A program made the translations under genes and the position numbers. A stretch of 64,000 nt of DNA, from contig NZ_JAIVKJ010000004.1 of NCBI RefSeq assembly GCF_020524885.1, positions 124,001-188,000 on the forward strand, written 5' to 3'. Of the stretch, positions 36,657 through 43,863 are shown piece by piece (the first letter of the stretch is position 1; every line of letters starts with the position of its first letter). The notes below the pieces were generated by a model. The model searched no databases. It was not told where the DNA came from and saw only the letters and a program-made list of their open reading frames with translations. Source of the stretch: Microbulbifer elongatus. Lineage in GTDB: Bacteria > Pseudomonadota > Gammaproteobacteria > Pseudomonadales > Cellvibrionaceae.

Positions 36657-37502
36657 ATGAAACTGGTACGTTTTGGAGAGTGTGGACAGGAAAAACCCGG
36701 AATCATTGACGCCGCGGGCGCGCTGCGGGACCTGTCAACTTACACCGATGATATTACACCCGCCTTTCTGGCCAGTGACGCTTTTGCTGAGCTGGCAGCA
36801 ATGGACCTGGCCCAGTTTCCTCTGGTCGAGGGCTCATGCCGTATGGGCGTGCCGGTGTCGCATGTCGGCAAGTTTATCTGCGTCGGTCTGAACTACGCGG
36901 ATCACGCGAAGGAAGCTGGGCTGCCGACGCCGGAAGAGCCGATCCTGTTTATGAAGGCGACTTCTGCGGTACAGGGTGCCGACGATCCGGTGATGCTGCC
37001 CAAGGGGCACAGCAAGGCGGATTGGGAAGTCGAGCTGGGTGTTATCATCGGCAAACACACCAAGCATGTTGCCGTGGAAAATGCGCTGGAGTCTGTCGCT
37101 GGACTATGTGTGGTGAACGACCTGTCCGAGCGCGCTTTCCAGTTGGAGCGAGGTGGCCAGTGGGTAAAGGGCAAGAGTTGCGACACCTTTGGTCCGGTTG
37201 GCCCTTGGCTGGTGACCATGGATGAGGTGGGTGATCCGCAAAACCTGCGAATCTGGCTCGAACTCAACGGTGAAATGGCGCAAGAGAGCTACACCGATCA
37301 GATGATTTTCCCGGTGGCAGAGGTAGTGTCTTACATCAGCCAGTTCATGTCCCTGCAGCCTGGCGACATTATTTCTACGGGCACTCCGCCCGGGGTGGCA
37401 GCGGGCATGAAAAATCCGCGTTGGTTGAAGGCGGGTGATCACATGCGCCTCGGTATCGAAAAACTTGGCGTGCAGACGCAGCAAGTTATCGAAGAAGCGT
37501 GA
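36657..37502 (+). CDS. FAH-family hydrolase, 2,4-diketo-3-deoxy acid hydrolase-like
   Basis: 281 residues of the fumarylacetoacetate hydrolase fold. Family blocks are FICVGLNYADHAKEAG, PILFMKATSAV, the metal-binding DWEVELGVIIG, VVNDLSERAFQ, KSCDTFGPVGPWLV and STGTPPGVAAG. The closest known type by eye is the 2,4-diketo-3-deoxy-L-fuconate or -rhamnonate hydrolase, which splits the diketo acid into pyruvate and a 2-hydroxy acid. The preceding SDR fits as its partner. On a hexonate-derived substrate the second product would be glycerate, which is of interest given the enolase-like and kinase genes that follow. That substrate is inference. Confidence 0.87.
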   Translation: MKLVRFGECGQEKPGIIDAAGALRDLSTYTDDITPAFLASDAFAELAAMDLAQFPLVEGSCRMGVPVSHVGKFICVGLNYADHAKEAGLPTPEEPILFMKATSAVQGADDPVMLPKGHSKADWEVELGVIIGKHTKHVAVENALESVAGLCVVNDLSERAFQLERGGQWVKGKSCDTFGPVGPWLVTMDEVGDPQNLRIWLELNGEMAQESYTDQMIFPVAEVVSYISQFMSLQPGDIISTGTPPGVAAGMKNPRWLKAGDHMRLGIEKLGVQTQQVIEEA

Positions 37503-37513
37503 CGGAGCACAGC

Positions 37514-38800
37514 GTGTCGGAACTGAAAATCCGTTCTTTGGTCGGGCGTCAGGTTTGGGATAGTCGTGGTCGCCCCACAGTCGAGGCAGAAGTGCGGCTT
37601 GCCGGCGGTGGCTTTGGTCGCGCCATTGCGCCAGCTGGTGCATCCACCGGTGGCGGTGAGGCGCTGGACCTGCGCGATGGCGGCCGCCGTCTGGGCGGTT
37701 ACGGGGTCAATTCCGCAGTGGCAGCCATCAACAATGTCATTGCGCCAGCGCTCGTGGGGCTGGAGTCCAGTGAGCAGGCGCTGATTGATCACACCATGAT
37801 CGAGCTGGATGGCACGCGAACGCGCAGCCGGCTGGGCGGCAATGCGATGGTTGCCGTGTCGATGGCGGTTGCCCATGCAGCGGCCTCCGGTGCTGGTATG
37901 CCACTGTGGCAGTACCTCGCCGGAGAACGGGTACACCATATTCCACTGCCTGAGATCCAGATCTTTGGTGGTGGCGCGCACGCCCGCGGCTCGATGGACC
38001 TGCAGGATTTTATGGTGGTGCCATTTGGTGCTGACAGTTTCGCCCAGGGCCTGGAGTGGGTTGCCGAAGTCTACCTGGCCGCCGGGCGGATTATGGACCG
38101 GCGCGGCAAATGTGCCGGTGTCGCCGACGAGGGGGGTTACTGGCCGCTGTTCGACGACAACGAAGAGGCCATCCGGACCCTGGTCGAAGCCGTTGAGCGC
38201 GCGGGGTATGACCCGGCGACACAGGTCGGTATTTCCCTCGACATTGCTGCCAATCAGGTGCACGACGGACGGGGATACTTTCTCAAGGCGGAGCAGCGCC
38301 ATCTCTGCGATGAAGAGTGGTACGAAATGATGCTGCGGTGGGTGCGGAATTACCCGGTTGTGTCCATTGAGGACCCGTTCATCGAGTCCGATCTTGTGAG
38401 TCACGCGGCATTTACCGCAGAAGTCGGTAAGCGTGTTCAGGTTATTGGAGACGACCTGCTGGTGACCAGTGCGGAACGAGTAAATGCCGCAGCGGAAGCC
38501 GGCGCCTGCAATACCCTGCTGTGTAAACCCAATCAGGCCGGGACGCTTACCGAAGCAAAACAGGCACTGGATTGCGCCCACCGGCACGGTTGGAATGTGA
38601 TCGTGTCGGCCCGCTCCGGCGAGACCGAAGATACGACGATCGTAGATCTCGCCTATGGCTGGGGCGCCGGGCAATTCAAGGTGGGCTCCTTTTCCCGTTC
38701 GGAGCGCATGGCTAAATGGAACAGCATGATCCGGCTGGAAGAAGCCCTGGGTGGCAGGGCGGTCTACGCCGGCGCGGCGCCACTGCGAGTGGGCCGGTAA
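37514..38800 (+). CDS. Enolase paralogue in a sugar-acid operon
   Basis: 428 residues along the whole length of enolase: WDSRGRPTVEAEV, the mobile loop APAGAST, FGGGAHARG, VADEGGYWP (general acid/base Glu), metal ligands in SLDIAA, SIEDPF and IGDDLL, the catalytic Lys in CKPNQAGTLTE, and SARSGETEDT and FKVGS. Compared by eye with E. coli enolase, two active-site positions differ: Glu167 is Asp (LQDFMV) and His369 is Ala (SARSGE). The Arg and Ser that hold the phosphate remain. This may be a second 2-phosphoglycerate enolase or act on a related phospho-acid. GTG 37514 has GGAG six bases upstream; GTG 37499, overlapping the FAH stop, is the alternative. Confidence 0.85.
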   Translation: MSELKIRSLVGRQVWDSRGRPTVEAEVRLAGGGFGRAIAPAGASTGGGEALDLRDGGRRLGGYGVNSAVAAINNVIAPALVGLESSEQALIDHTMIELDGTRTRSRLGGNAMVAVSMAVAHAAASGAGMPLWQYLAGERVHHIPLPEIQIFGGGAHARGSMDLQDFMVVPFGADSFAQGLEWVAEVYLAAGRIMDRRGKCAGVADEGGYWPLFDDNEEAIRTLVEAVERAGYDPATQVGISLDIAANQVHDGRGYFLKAEQRHLCDEEWYEMMLRWVRNYPVVSIEDPFIESDLVSHAAFTAEVGKRVQVIGDDLLVTSAERVNAAAEAGACNTLLCKPNQAGTLTEAKQALDCAHRHGWNVIVSARSGETEDTTIVDLAYGWGAGQFKVGSFSRSERMAKWNSMIRLEEALGGRAVYAGAAPLRVGR

Positions 38801-39823
38801 ATGATGTTGCAACAGGTTCCAGAGTTCGTTCAGGTGGGGCTGAAAAATATGCGCTTGCTGAGCGAAGGCGAGCGCATCGAGGCCCGTTCATTAACCGGTG
38901 GTGTCTCGTCGGATATCTGGAAGGTGGATCTTATTGGTGCTGAAGGTACGCGTAGCTTTTGCATCAAGCGAGCCTTGGCCCAGTTAAAGGTCGCCGCTGA
39001 TTGGCAGGCACCCGTGGAGCGCGGACACTTTGAGATTCTGTGGCTCAAGGAGGCCTTCTCCATACGGCCACAGAACATCTTAGAAATTGTGGGCGAGGAT
39101 CGCCAAAGTGGCAGCTTCGCAATGGAGTACCTGCCTGCCGAGGATTATTCGAGCTGGAAACAATTGCTTGCGGGAGGTCGGGTGGACCGCGAGGTTGCCC
39201 GGGAAATCGCCTCGGCCATTGCAGCCATTCACGCACAGACCGCGGGGGATTCCCGTATTGCGTGTACTTTCGCCACCGATGATATGTTCATGTCGCTGCG
39301 ACCGGATCCCTATTTCCTGACTGCCGCCAAGCGTAATCCCAAGCTTGCACCGGTGCTGCACGAATTGGTAGATCGCCTGATGCAGACCAAGCTGGCGCTG
39401 GTACACGGGGACCTGAGCCCGAAGAATATTCTGGTGGGCCCCAGCGGCCCCTTTATCGTTGACGCGGAAACCGCCTGGTATGGTGATCCCGCGTTTGACC
39501 TCGCGTTTTGCCTGAACCACCTGCTGCTCAAGTGTTTGTGGTGCCCGGTAGCCCGCGATGACTTCCTGGATGCGTTTACGGTTTTCCGTGACAGTTATGC
39601 GGAATCGGTGTGCTGGGAACCGGTGGCAGAACTGGAGCGGCGTGCGGTCAGCCTGCTTTACGCGATGATGCTGGCACGAGTAGATGGCAAATCCCCGGTT
39701 GAGTATCTCAATTGTGAGGCAGAAAAATCGCTGGTGCGTGCTTTTGCCAGTGAAGGATTGCTGGCGCCGGAAGATGGGCTGGCTGCGGTTCGGGACCGCT
39801 GGCAGCGAGTGCTGCTCGGCTGA
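38801..39823 (+). CDS. APH-fold (aminoglycoside phosphotransferase-like) small-molecule kinase
   Basis: 340 residues with the APH/choline-kinase fold. An N-lobe has TGGVSSDIWKVDL and CIKRAL. The catalytic Brenner motif is LVHGDLSPKNILV, and IVDAETAWYGDPAFDLAF is the metal-binding segment. Members phosphorylate small hydroxyl compounds such as homoserine, methylthioribose or N-acetylhexosamines. It starts right after the enolase-like gene (TAA then ATG), so the two proteins probably act in one pathway. Candidate substrates are glycerate, which would give the 2-phosphoglycerate an enolase needs, or a hexosamine for the NagB-like enzyme nearby. Neither can be proved from sequence. Confidence 0.85.
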   Translation: MMLQQVPEFVQVGLKNMRLLSEGERIEARSLTGGVSSDIWKVDLIGAEGTRSFCIKRALAQLKVAADWQAPVERGHFEILWLKEAFSIRPQNILEIVGEDRQSGSFAMEYLPAEDYSSWKQLLAGGRVDREVAREIASAIAAIHAQTAGDSRIACTFATDDMFMSLRPDPYFLTAAKRNPKLAPVLHELVDRLMQTKLALVHGDLSPKNILVGPSGPFIVDAETAWYGDPAFDLAFCLNHLLLKCLWCPVARDDFLDAFTVFRDSYAESVCWEPVAELERRAVSLLYAMMLARVDGKSPVEYLNCEAEKSLVRAFASEGLLAPEDGLAAVRDRWQRVLLG

Positions 39824-39875
39824 CTGCGGGTAATCGCTACGCTGGTAAGCCGAGGCGTAAAGAAATGTGCATAAG

Positions 39876-39912
39876 CAGAAAAGGCCGCGAGCAAAACTCG
39901 CGGCCTTTTCTG
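39876..39912. terminator. Strong 16-bp bidirectional terminator
   Basis: 39876-39891 pairs perfectly with 39897-39912, five-base loop. A tracts before and T tracts after the GC core serve both the kinase transcript and the convergent 39933-42527 gene. Confidence 0.9.
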
Positions 39913-39932
39913 TTTTGGGGGCGTGTCCCAGC

Positions 39933-42527
39933 TCAGTGTCGGGCAATTTCCAAGGTGACGCGCTTGCGTGTGGGCACCTGGAGCTCGAAGGGTTTGCCGG
40001 GGCCTTCTACGGCAAATTGTTCGCCGCGGATATCCGTGTCACCTCCCTTCAGGGTCAGGCGGTAATCTCCAGCGGCAAGTTGCCATAAGCGCAGATTAAT
40101 GGGGGCCTGTTCCTCGTCGCTGTTGATGAACAACTCCACCTTCAGTCGATCTTTTCCGCTGTCCCGCACCAGGGCGGAAAAACCTTCGGGCGCATCCTGC
40201 CAGGTGACTGCGGCATAGGGTGCTGAGGTGCGCACGCCGCCCGTAAGCATGCCCAGGTTTGCCGGTATGGCGTCTGTCTTGCTGATGTATACACGGTCGG
40301 TAAACAGGGCTTCGCTGGTGCGCATCGGGAAGTTGTAGCGAATGTTGTCGAGTATCGGGGTTGCGGCATCCGCGAGGTAGCGTTCGTCGCCGCTCAGACG
40401 GAATTTGGTATAGGCGCCGCCGTGTTGCATCAGCAATGCATCGTAGCGGCTGTCATCGCTAAGCAGACGCCACTGTTCGAGCACGCTCCAGAAGCCGCCC
40501 TTGGAGGCGAGCGTCGCCGCGGCCCAATCGCGGGAACCTTTCTTATAGGCCTCAGCGCTCTTGGGGTTGGATGCCAGGTGCGCGGCCACCAGATCGGCAC
40601 TGGTATACAGTGGCTCAAGCAGCTCCTCGTCGCCGGTGAGCTGGGAGACAAAAAGGAGCAGGTCGTAAATCTGCTGGCCGGATTCGTGGTCCCAGTTGAA
40701 ATATTCCCAGAACATATTGGCGTGGTACCAATTGGGTTCATCGCCATTGATTACACCGTCTTCTGCGCGAATCGAGGCCGGAATCAGGCCGGCGGGTTTA
40801 CCCTTGGCGGTGCTCATCGCCGCCTTGTGCCAGCCTTTCGCCCACTGGTGCAGGCCGTCAATCACCGCCGTATCGCCGCTCGCCCAAGCGTAATAGACGA
40901 CGGCCTTCGCGGCGCGACCATTCATAGGTACATCGCGGTTGCGAGGCGGGCGCTCGTCGATGGTATGGGCGCCGAACCAGGCTGATTTGAACAGGCGCGT
41001 GCCGTCCTCTTCCTTGGTCCAGCGCTCCAGGAAGTGGCGTGCAGAGTGAGAAAGCCGCTCTACATAGAGCGGGTCGCCAAGGTAGCTGAGTAGGGGCGCA
41101 GTGTCAGAGATCGGCTCGGAGGCGTGTTCTACGTCTTTTGGTTTCTTGAAGTAGCCGTCTTCCAGTCGGTCGCTGTGCCACACGCCGGTGGCCAGTTTCT
41201 GCCAGCCTTCCGCGGTCACCGGATCGCCGGCCAGCAGCGGCAGGGCCCACCAGCGCAGCATTTCGACGTCATCACCGTACTTGCCGCCGAGTTCACCGTT
41301 GTCATCCTGCCGTTCCTGCACCCACCAGTTGCTCAGCATGCGGGTGCGGCACAGCATTTCGCTCTGGCCAATACTCCAGGCTGGAGACATCTTCGCTGTG
41401 GACAGTTTGTCGCAGGCATCGGACTCTTCGACTTTGCCGCCGACGTACATTTTCAGCAGATTATGGCTCGGGTACTTCGCCGCGAGGTAGGCGAGGTCGG
41501 GTGCGATCCAGCCATCATAATGCTTGCCGTGGGCTTCCCTGTCGATCCAGTACAGCAGGCGGCCGCGTTGGTAGCGCGCGCGCTCGTAGAGTGGATGCGT
41601 TTCGTCAGCAGTCGCCAGGAGTCCATCAATGAGCATGATGGCCTGGTTATAGCGTCCGAACATACTCAGGCCGGTTTGTTGGCGCGCCCACTCCCAGCCG
41701 CGCAGGCCTTCGAAATATTCCTCCGCCTTGGCGAGTGCTTCGACCTGGGGTAGCCAGTAAGCTGCGAAGCGGTCGGTCCCATCCGCAGACAGGCGCGTCT
41801 TGAAGCGATTGGCGAGGGCGTCGAGAGAGACGTTGCTGTTGAATCGCCCGGCCGCTTTTAATCTCAGCATGTCCTGTGCATTTGCCAGGCTGATGTCCTG
41901 AGTGGGGGTGGACTCATGCCCGGCACGGACAAATTGCAGTCCGTTTACACGAATGTCGTCTTCGCCGCCCTTGAAGACCAATTCGAGCGCATCTTCCGTC
42001 ACGGACACTTGCCCCTGCCAAAGGCGGTATTCCGGTCGCAGGCTGGTTACCGGCTCCGCGGGTCGCTCAAATTTGTGCCAGTTGAGATCCAGTGGACGGC
42101 CATTGGCTGTCACCCTGGCAGTATTCACAAACTCCAGTCCGGCTTCCATCCACAGGTTTAGTCGCCATTCGCCTCTGGGCAGGTCCACGCGAAAGCGCAG
42201 TTCCTTTGCGCCCAGGCTGTCGATAGTCAGGTCGTCGCGACTGCGTGCGAGCTCATCGCGCACGAGTAAAGTGGGCTCATTCTTGCCTGGCAGCCAGCCG
42301 TAGCCTTGCTGTGGCGTGTAACGGCTGTTGGTTTCCAGGAGCAGGCTGTCAGCAGTTTGCCGTTGCGGAGTGCCTGCATCGAAAGTCAGGGTGGCGTCAT
42401 GTGCGAGCAAGTGAGCGAGCGGACTGCTGGACGTTGCTGCCAGTGCGCCCGTGGCGCCCACCGTCAACAGGCCGCTCAGGGCCATCGCAATGCGTGAGCG
42501 GGGCCGCCTTTCAAATATCGGTGTCAT
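39933..42527 (-). CDS. Unrecognised 864-residue exported protein, possible glycan enzyme
   Basis: A signal peptide (ALSGLLTVGATGALAAT) is followed at about residues 40-200 by a jelly-roll-like domain of the kind that begins FDAGTPQ and has GYGWLPG; such domains occur in pectin lyases and esterases. The rest, about 210-780, is helical and tryptophan-rich with repeated hairpins (WEWARQQTGLSMFGRYNQA, WWVQERQDDNGELGGKYGDD, WYHANMFWEYFNWDHESG), suggesting an alpha/alpha toroid. The end is a small beta-rich domain. I do not recognise a family with confidence. Conserved-looking acids (DDVEML, NGDEPNWYH) would suit a glycosidase or lyase. ATG 42527 follows AGGAAG seven bases upstream; ATG 42548 is the alternative. 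Confidence 0.85.
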   Translation of the reverse strand: MTPIFERRPRSRIAMALSGLLTVGATGALAATSSSPLAHLLAHDATLTFDAGTPQRQTADSLLLETNSRYTPQQGYGWLPGKNEPTLLVRDELARSRDDLTIDSLGAKELRFRVDLPRGEWRLNLWMEAGLEFVNTARVTANGRPLDLNWHKFERPAEPVTSLRPEYRLWQGQVSVTEDALELVFKGGEDDIRVNGLQFVRAGHESTPTQDISLANAQDMLRLKAAGRFNSNVSLDALANRFKTRLSADGTDRFAAYWLPQVEALAKAEEYFEGLRGWEWARQQTGLSMFGRYNQAIMLIDGLLATADETHPLYERARYQRGRLLYWIDREAHGKHYDGWIAPDLAYLAAKYPSHNLLKMYVGGKVEESDACDKLSTAKMSPAWSIGQSEMLCRTRMLSNWWVQERQDDNGELGGKYGDDVEMLRWWALPLLAGDPVTAEGWQKLATGVWHSDRLEDGYFKKPKDVEHASEPISDTAPLLSYLGDPLYVERLSHSARHFLERWTKEEDGTRLFKSAWFGAHTIDERPPRNRDVPMNGRAAKAVVYYAWASGDTAVIDGLHQWAKGWHKAAMSTAKGKPAGLIPASIRAEDGVINGDEPNWYHANMFWEYFNWDHESGQQIYDLLLFVSQLTGDEELLEPLYTSADLVAAHLASNPKSAEAYKKGSRDWAAATLASKGGFWSVLEQWRLLSDDSRYDALLMQHGGAYTKFRLSGDERYLADAATPILDNIRYNFPMRTSEALFTDRVYISKTDAIPANLGMLTGGVRTSAPYAAVTWQDAPEGFSALVRDSGKDRLKVELFINSDEEQAPINLRLWQLAAGDYRLTLKGGDTDIRGEQFAVEGPGKPFELQVPTRKRVTLEIARH

Positions 42528-42753
42528 GCTGCTTCCTTTTATTTTCATATGTTATCAAGCCTGGAACTGATGTCTCTCTGTCGGCTGATCGCCAACTACA
42601 GATGTATGATGTACTATAACAGCACTTGTCGTTGGAGTGATCTGTTTATCGGCGAACCGTTGGATATTCTGACGACATCGGAACCTGTGCGGATAAAAAG
42701 TGATCAGTCCGCCGCCGGCATAGTGATAACAATAATGCGTGAGGAAGATATCT
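42528..42753. promoter_or_regulatory. Divergent promoter region with GTATGATGTAC dyad
   Basis: 226 bases between the exported protein and the NagB-like gene. The dyad GTA-TGATG-TAC at 42604-42614 shares GTATGATG with the sites at 34978 and 43766, which hints at common control. I see no gene here. Confidence 0.4.
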
Positions 42754-43503
42754 GTGCGTGTGCAAATTCTTGATACCGCAAGCGAGATGGCGGTATGTGC
42801 CGCTCGTGACGGCGCGGCGGCTATTCGTGCGGCTATTCGCGACCGGGGGGAGGCAACCATTGTGCTGGCAACCGGCGCAAGTCAGCTGGAAATGCTGGAG
42901 GTCCTGACCCGGGAAGCGATCGACTGGTCGCGAGTGACGGCTTTTCATCTTGATGAATATTGTGGCATCGACCGTGAACACCCAGTTAGTTTTCGTCGTT
43001 ATATGAGGGAGCGCTTTACCGACCGCGTTGCGGGGTTGAAGTCTTTTACCTGGATTGACGCGGACGCGGAAGACCTTGATGCCGAGCTCATCCGTCTCGG
43101 CAGTGCGATAGAGCGGGCGCCGGTTGATGTGGCATTTATCGGTATCGGAGAGAACGGGCACTTGGCGTTCAATGAGCCCCCGGCAGATTTTCATGCGACC
43201 TCCCCCTATATACTGGTTACCCTCGACGAGGTATCGCGCCAGCAGCAGGTTAATGAGGGTTGGTTCGAACATATCGATGAGGTTCCGAAAACCGCGATAT
43301 CCATGAGCCTACGCCAGATTCTGAAGGCGAAATCGATTATTTGTACCGTCCCGGATGCGCGTAAGGCCAAGGCTGTGCAGGCTGCCCTTGAGGGGGAAAT
43401 TGGGCGAACGTGTCCCGCATCCATTTTGCGTGTCCACCCGGATGTTGCTCTGTACCTGGATAAGCCAGCGGCGTCGGATCTTCAGTTCTTTTTCCGCTTC
43501 TAA
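42754..43503 (+). CDS. Glucosamine-6-phosphate deaminase-like (NagB family)
   Basis: About 249 residues with the NagB fold: IVLATGASQLEMLEVL (phosphate loop), VTAFHLDEYCGI (catalytic Asp), FIGIGENGHLAFNEPP (catalytic His) and VPDARKAKAVQAALEGE. The enzyme family deaminates and isomerises hexosamine-6-phosphate to fructose-6-phosphate and ammonia. A GH20-like hexosaminidase gene lies nearby, but no NagA deacetylase or hexosamine kinase of a standard kind is seen. Divergence from E. coli NagB leaves room for a related substrate such as galactosamine-6-phosphate. GTG 42754 is chosen because GAGGAA lies seven to eight bases upstream; an in-frame GTG at 42739 is possible. Confidence 0.85.
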   Translation: MRVQILDTASEMAVCAARDGAAAIRAAIRDRGEATIVLATGASQLEMLEVLTREAIDWSRVTAFHLDEYCGIDREHPVSFRRYMRERFTDRVAGLKSFTWIDADAEDLDAELIRLGSAIERAPVDVAFIGIGENGHLAFNEPPADFHATSPYILVTLDEVSRQQQVNEGWFEHIDEVPKTAISMSLRQILKAKSIICTVPDARKAKAVQAALEGEIGRTCPASILRVHPDVALYLDKPAASDLQFFFRF

Positions 43504-43750
43504 CCATCAGTGACGGGTGGCTGTCTCAACTTCGCTTTCATGCTCTCATGTAAAAGTTCACACCACTTTTTCTGGCGCGTAATTTTGTTATTGTTCTCGC
43601 TCAGCCGGACAGTCTGAGATGGCGTATGTTGGAGGCGGTGTATTAGGAAGGGGGGCTGCTCACTGTTTGATCGGCGCGCTCGCATTCATTGTGGCCGGAA
43701 TTTCCCAAAATTTTCAAAACGGGTTTGATCGGCTGTATGTAATATGCTAT

Positions 43751-43787
43751 CAACATACATCAGTCGTATGATGACTGATGTATGTTG
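43751..43787. promoter_or_regulatory. Perfect 15-bp inverted repeat before the receptor gene
   Basis: 43751-43765 is the exact reverse complement of 43773-43787, with spacer GTATGAT. It ends 76 bases before the receptor start codon. No T tract follows, so it looks like a strong operator or an RNA leader hairpin rather than a terminator. The inner CAGTC/GACTG and spacer resemble other dyads in this window. Confidence 0.7.
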
Positions 43788-43863
43788 TGGTACGGTGATG
43801 AAGCGTCGTTAATTGGCGCAAAGCTTAATAATAATTATCAATAGATCGCCTCGGGGAGGCTCC

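Noticed and set aside
37439..38812. 457-codon minus-strand frame opposite the enolase paralogue
   Set aside because: The plus strand matches enolase over its whole length; the antisense translation is His/Gly-rich with no recognisable domain.
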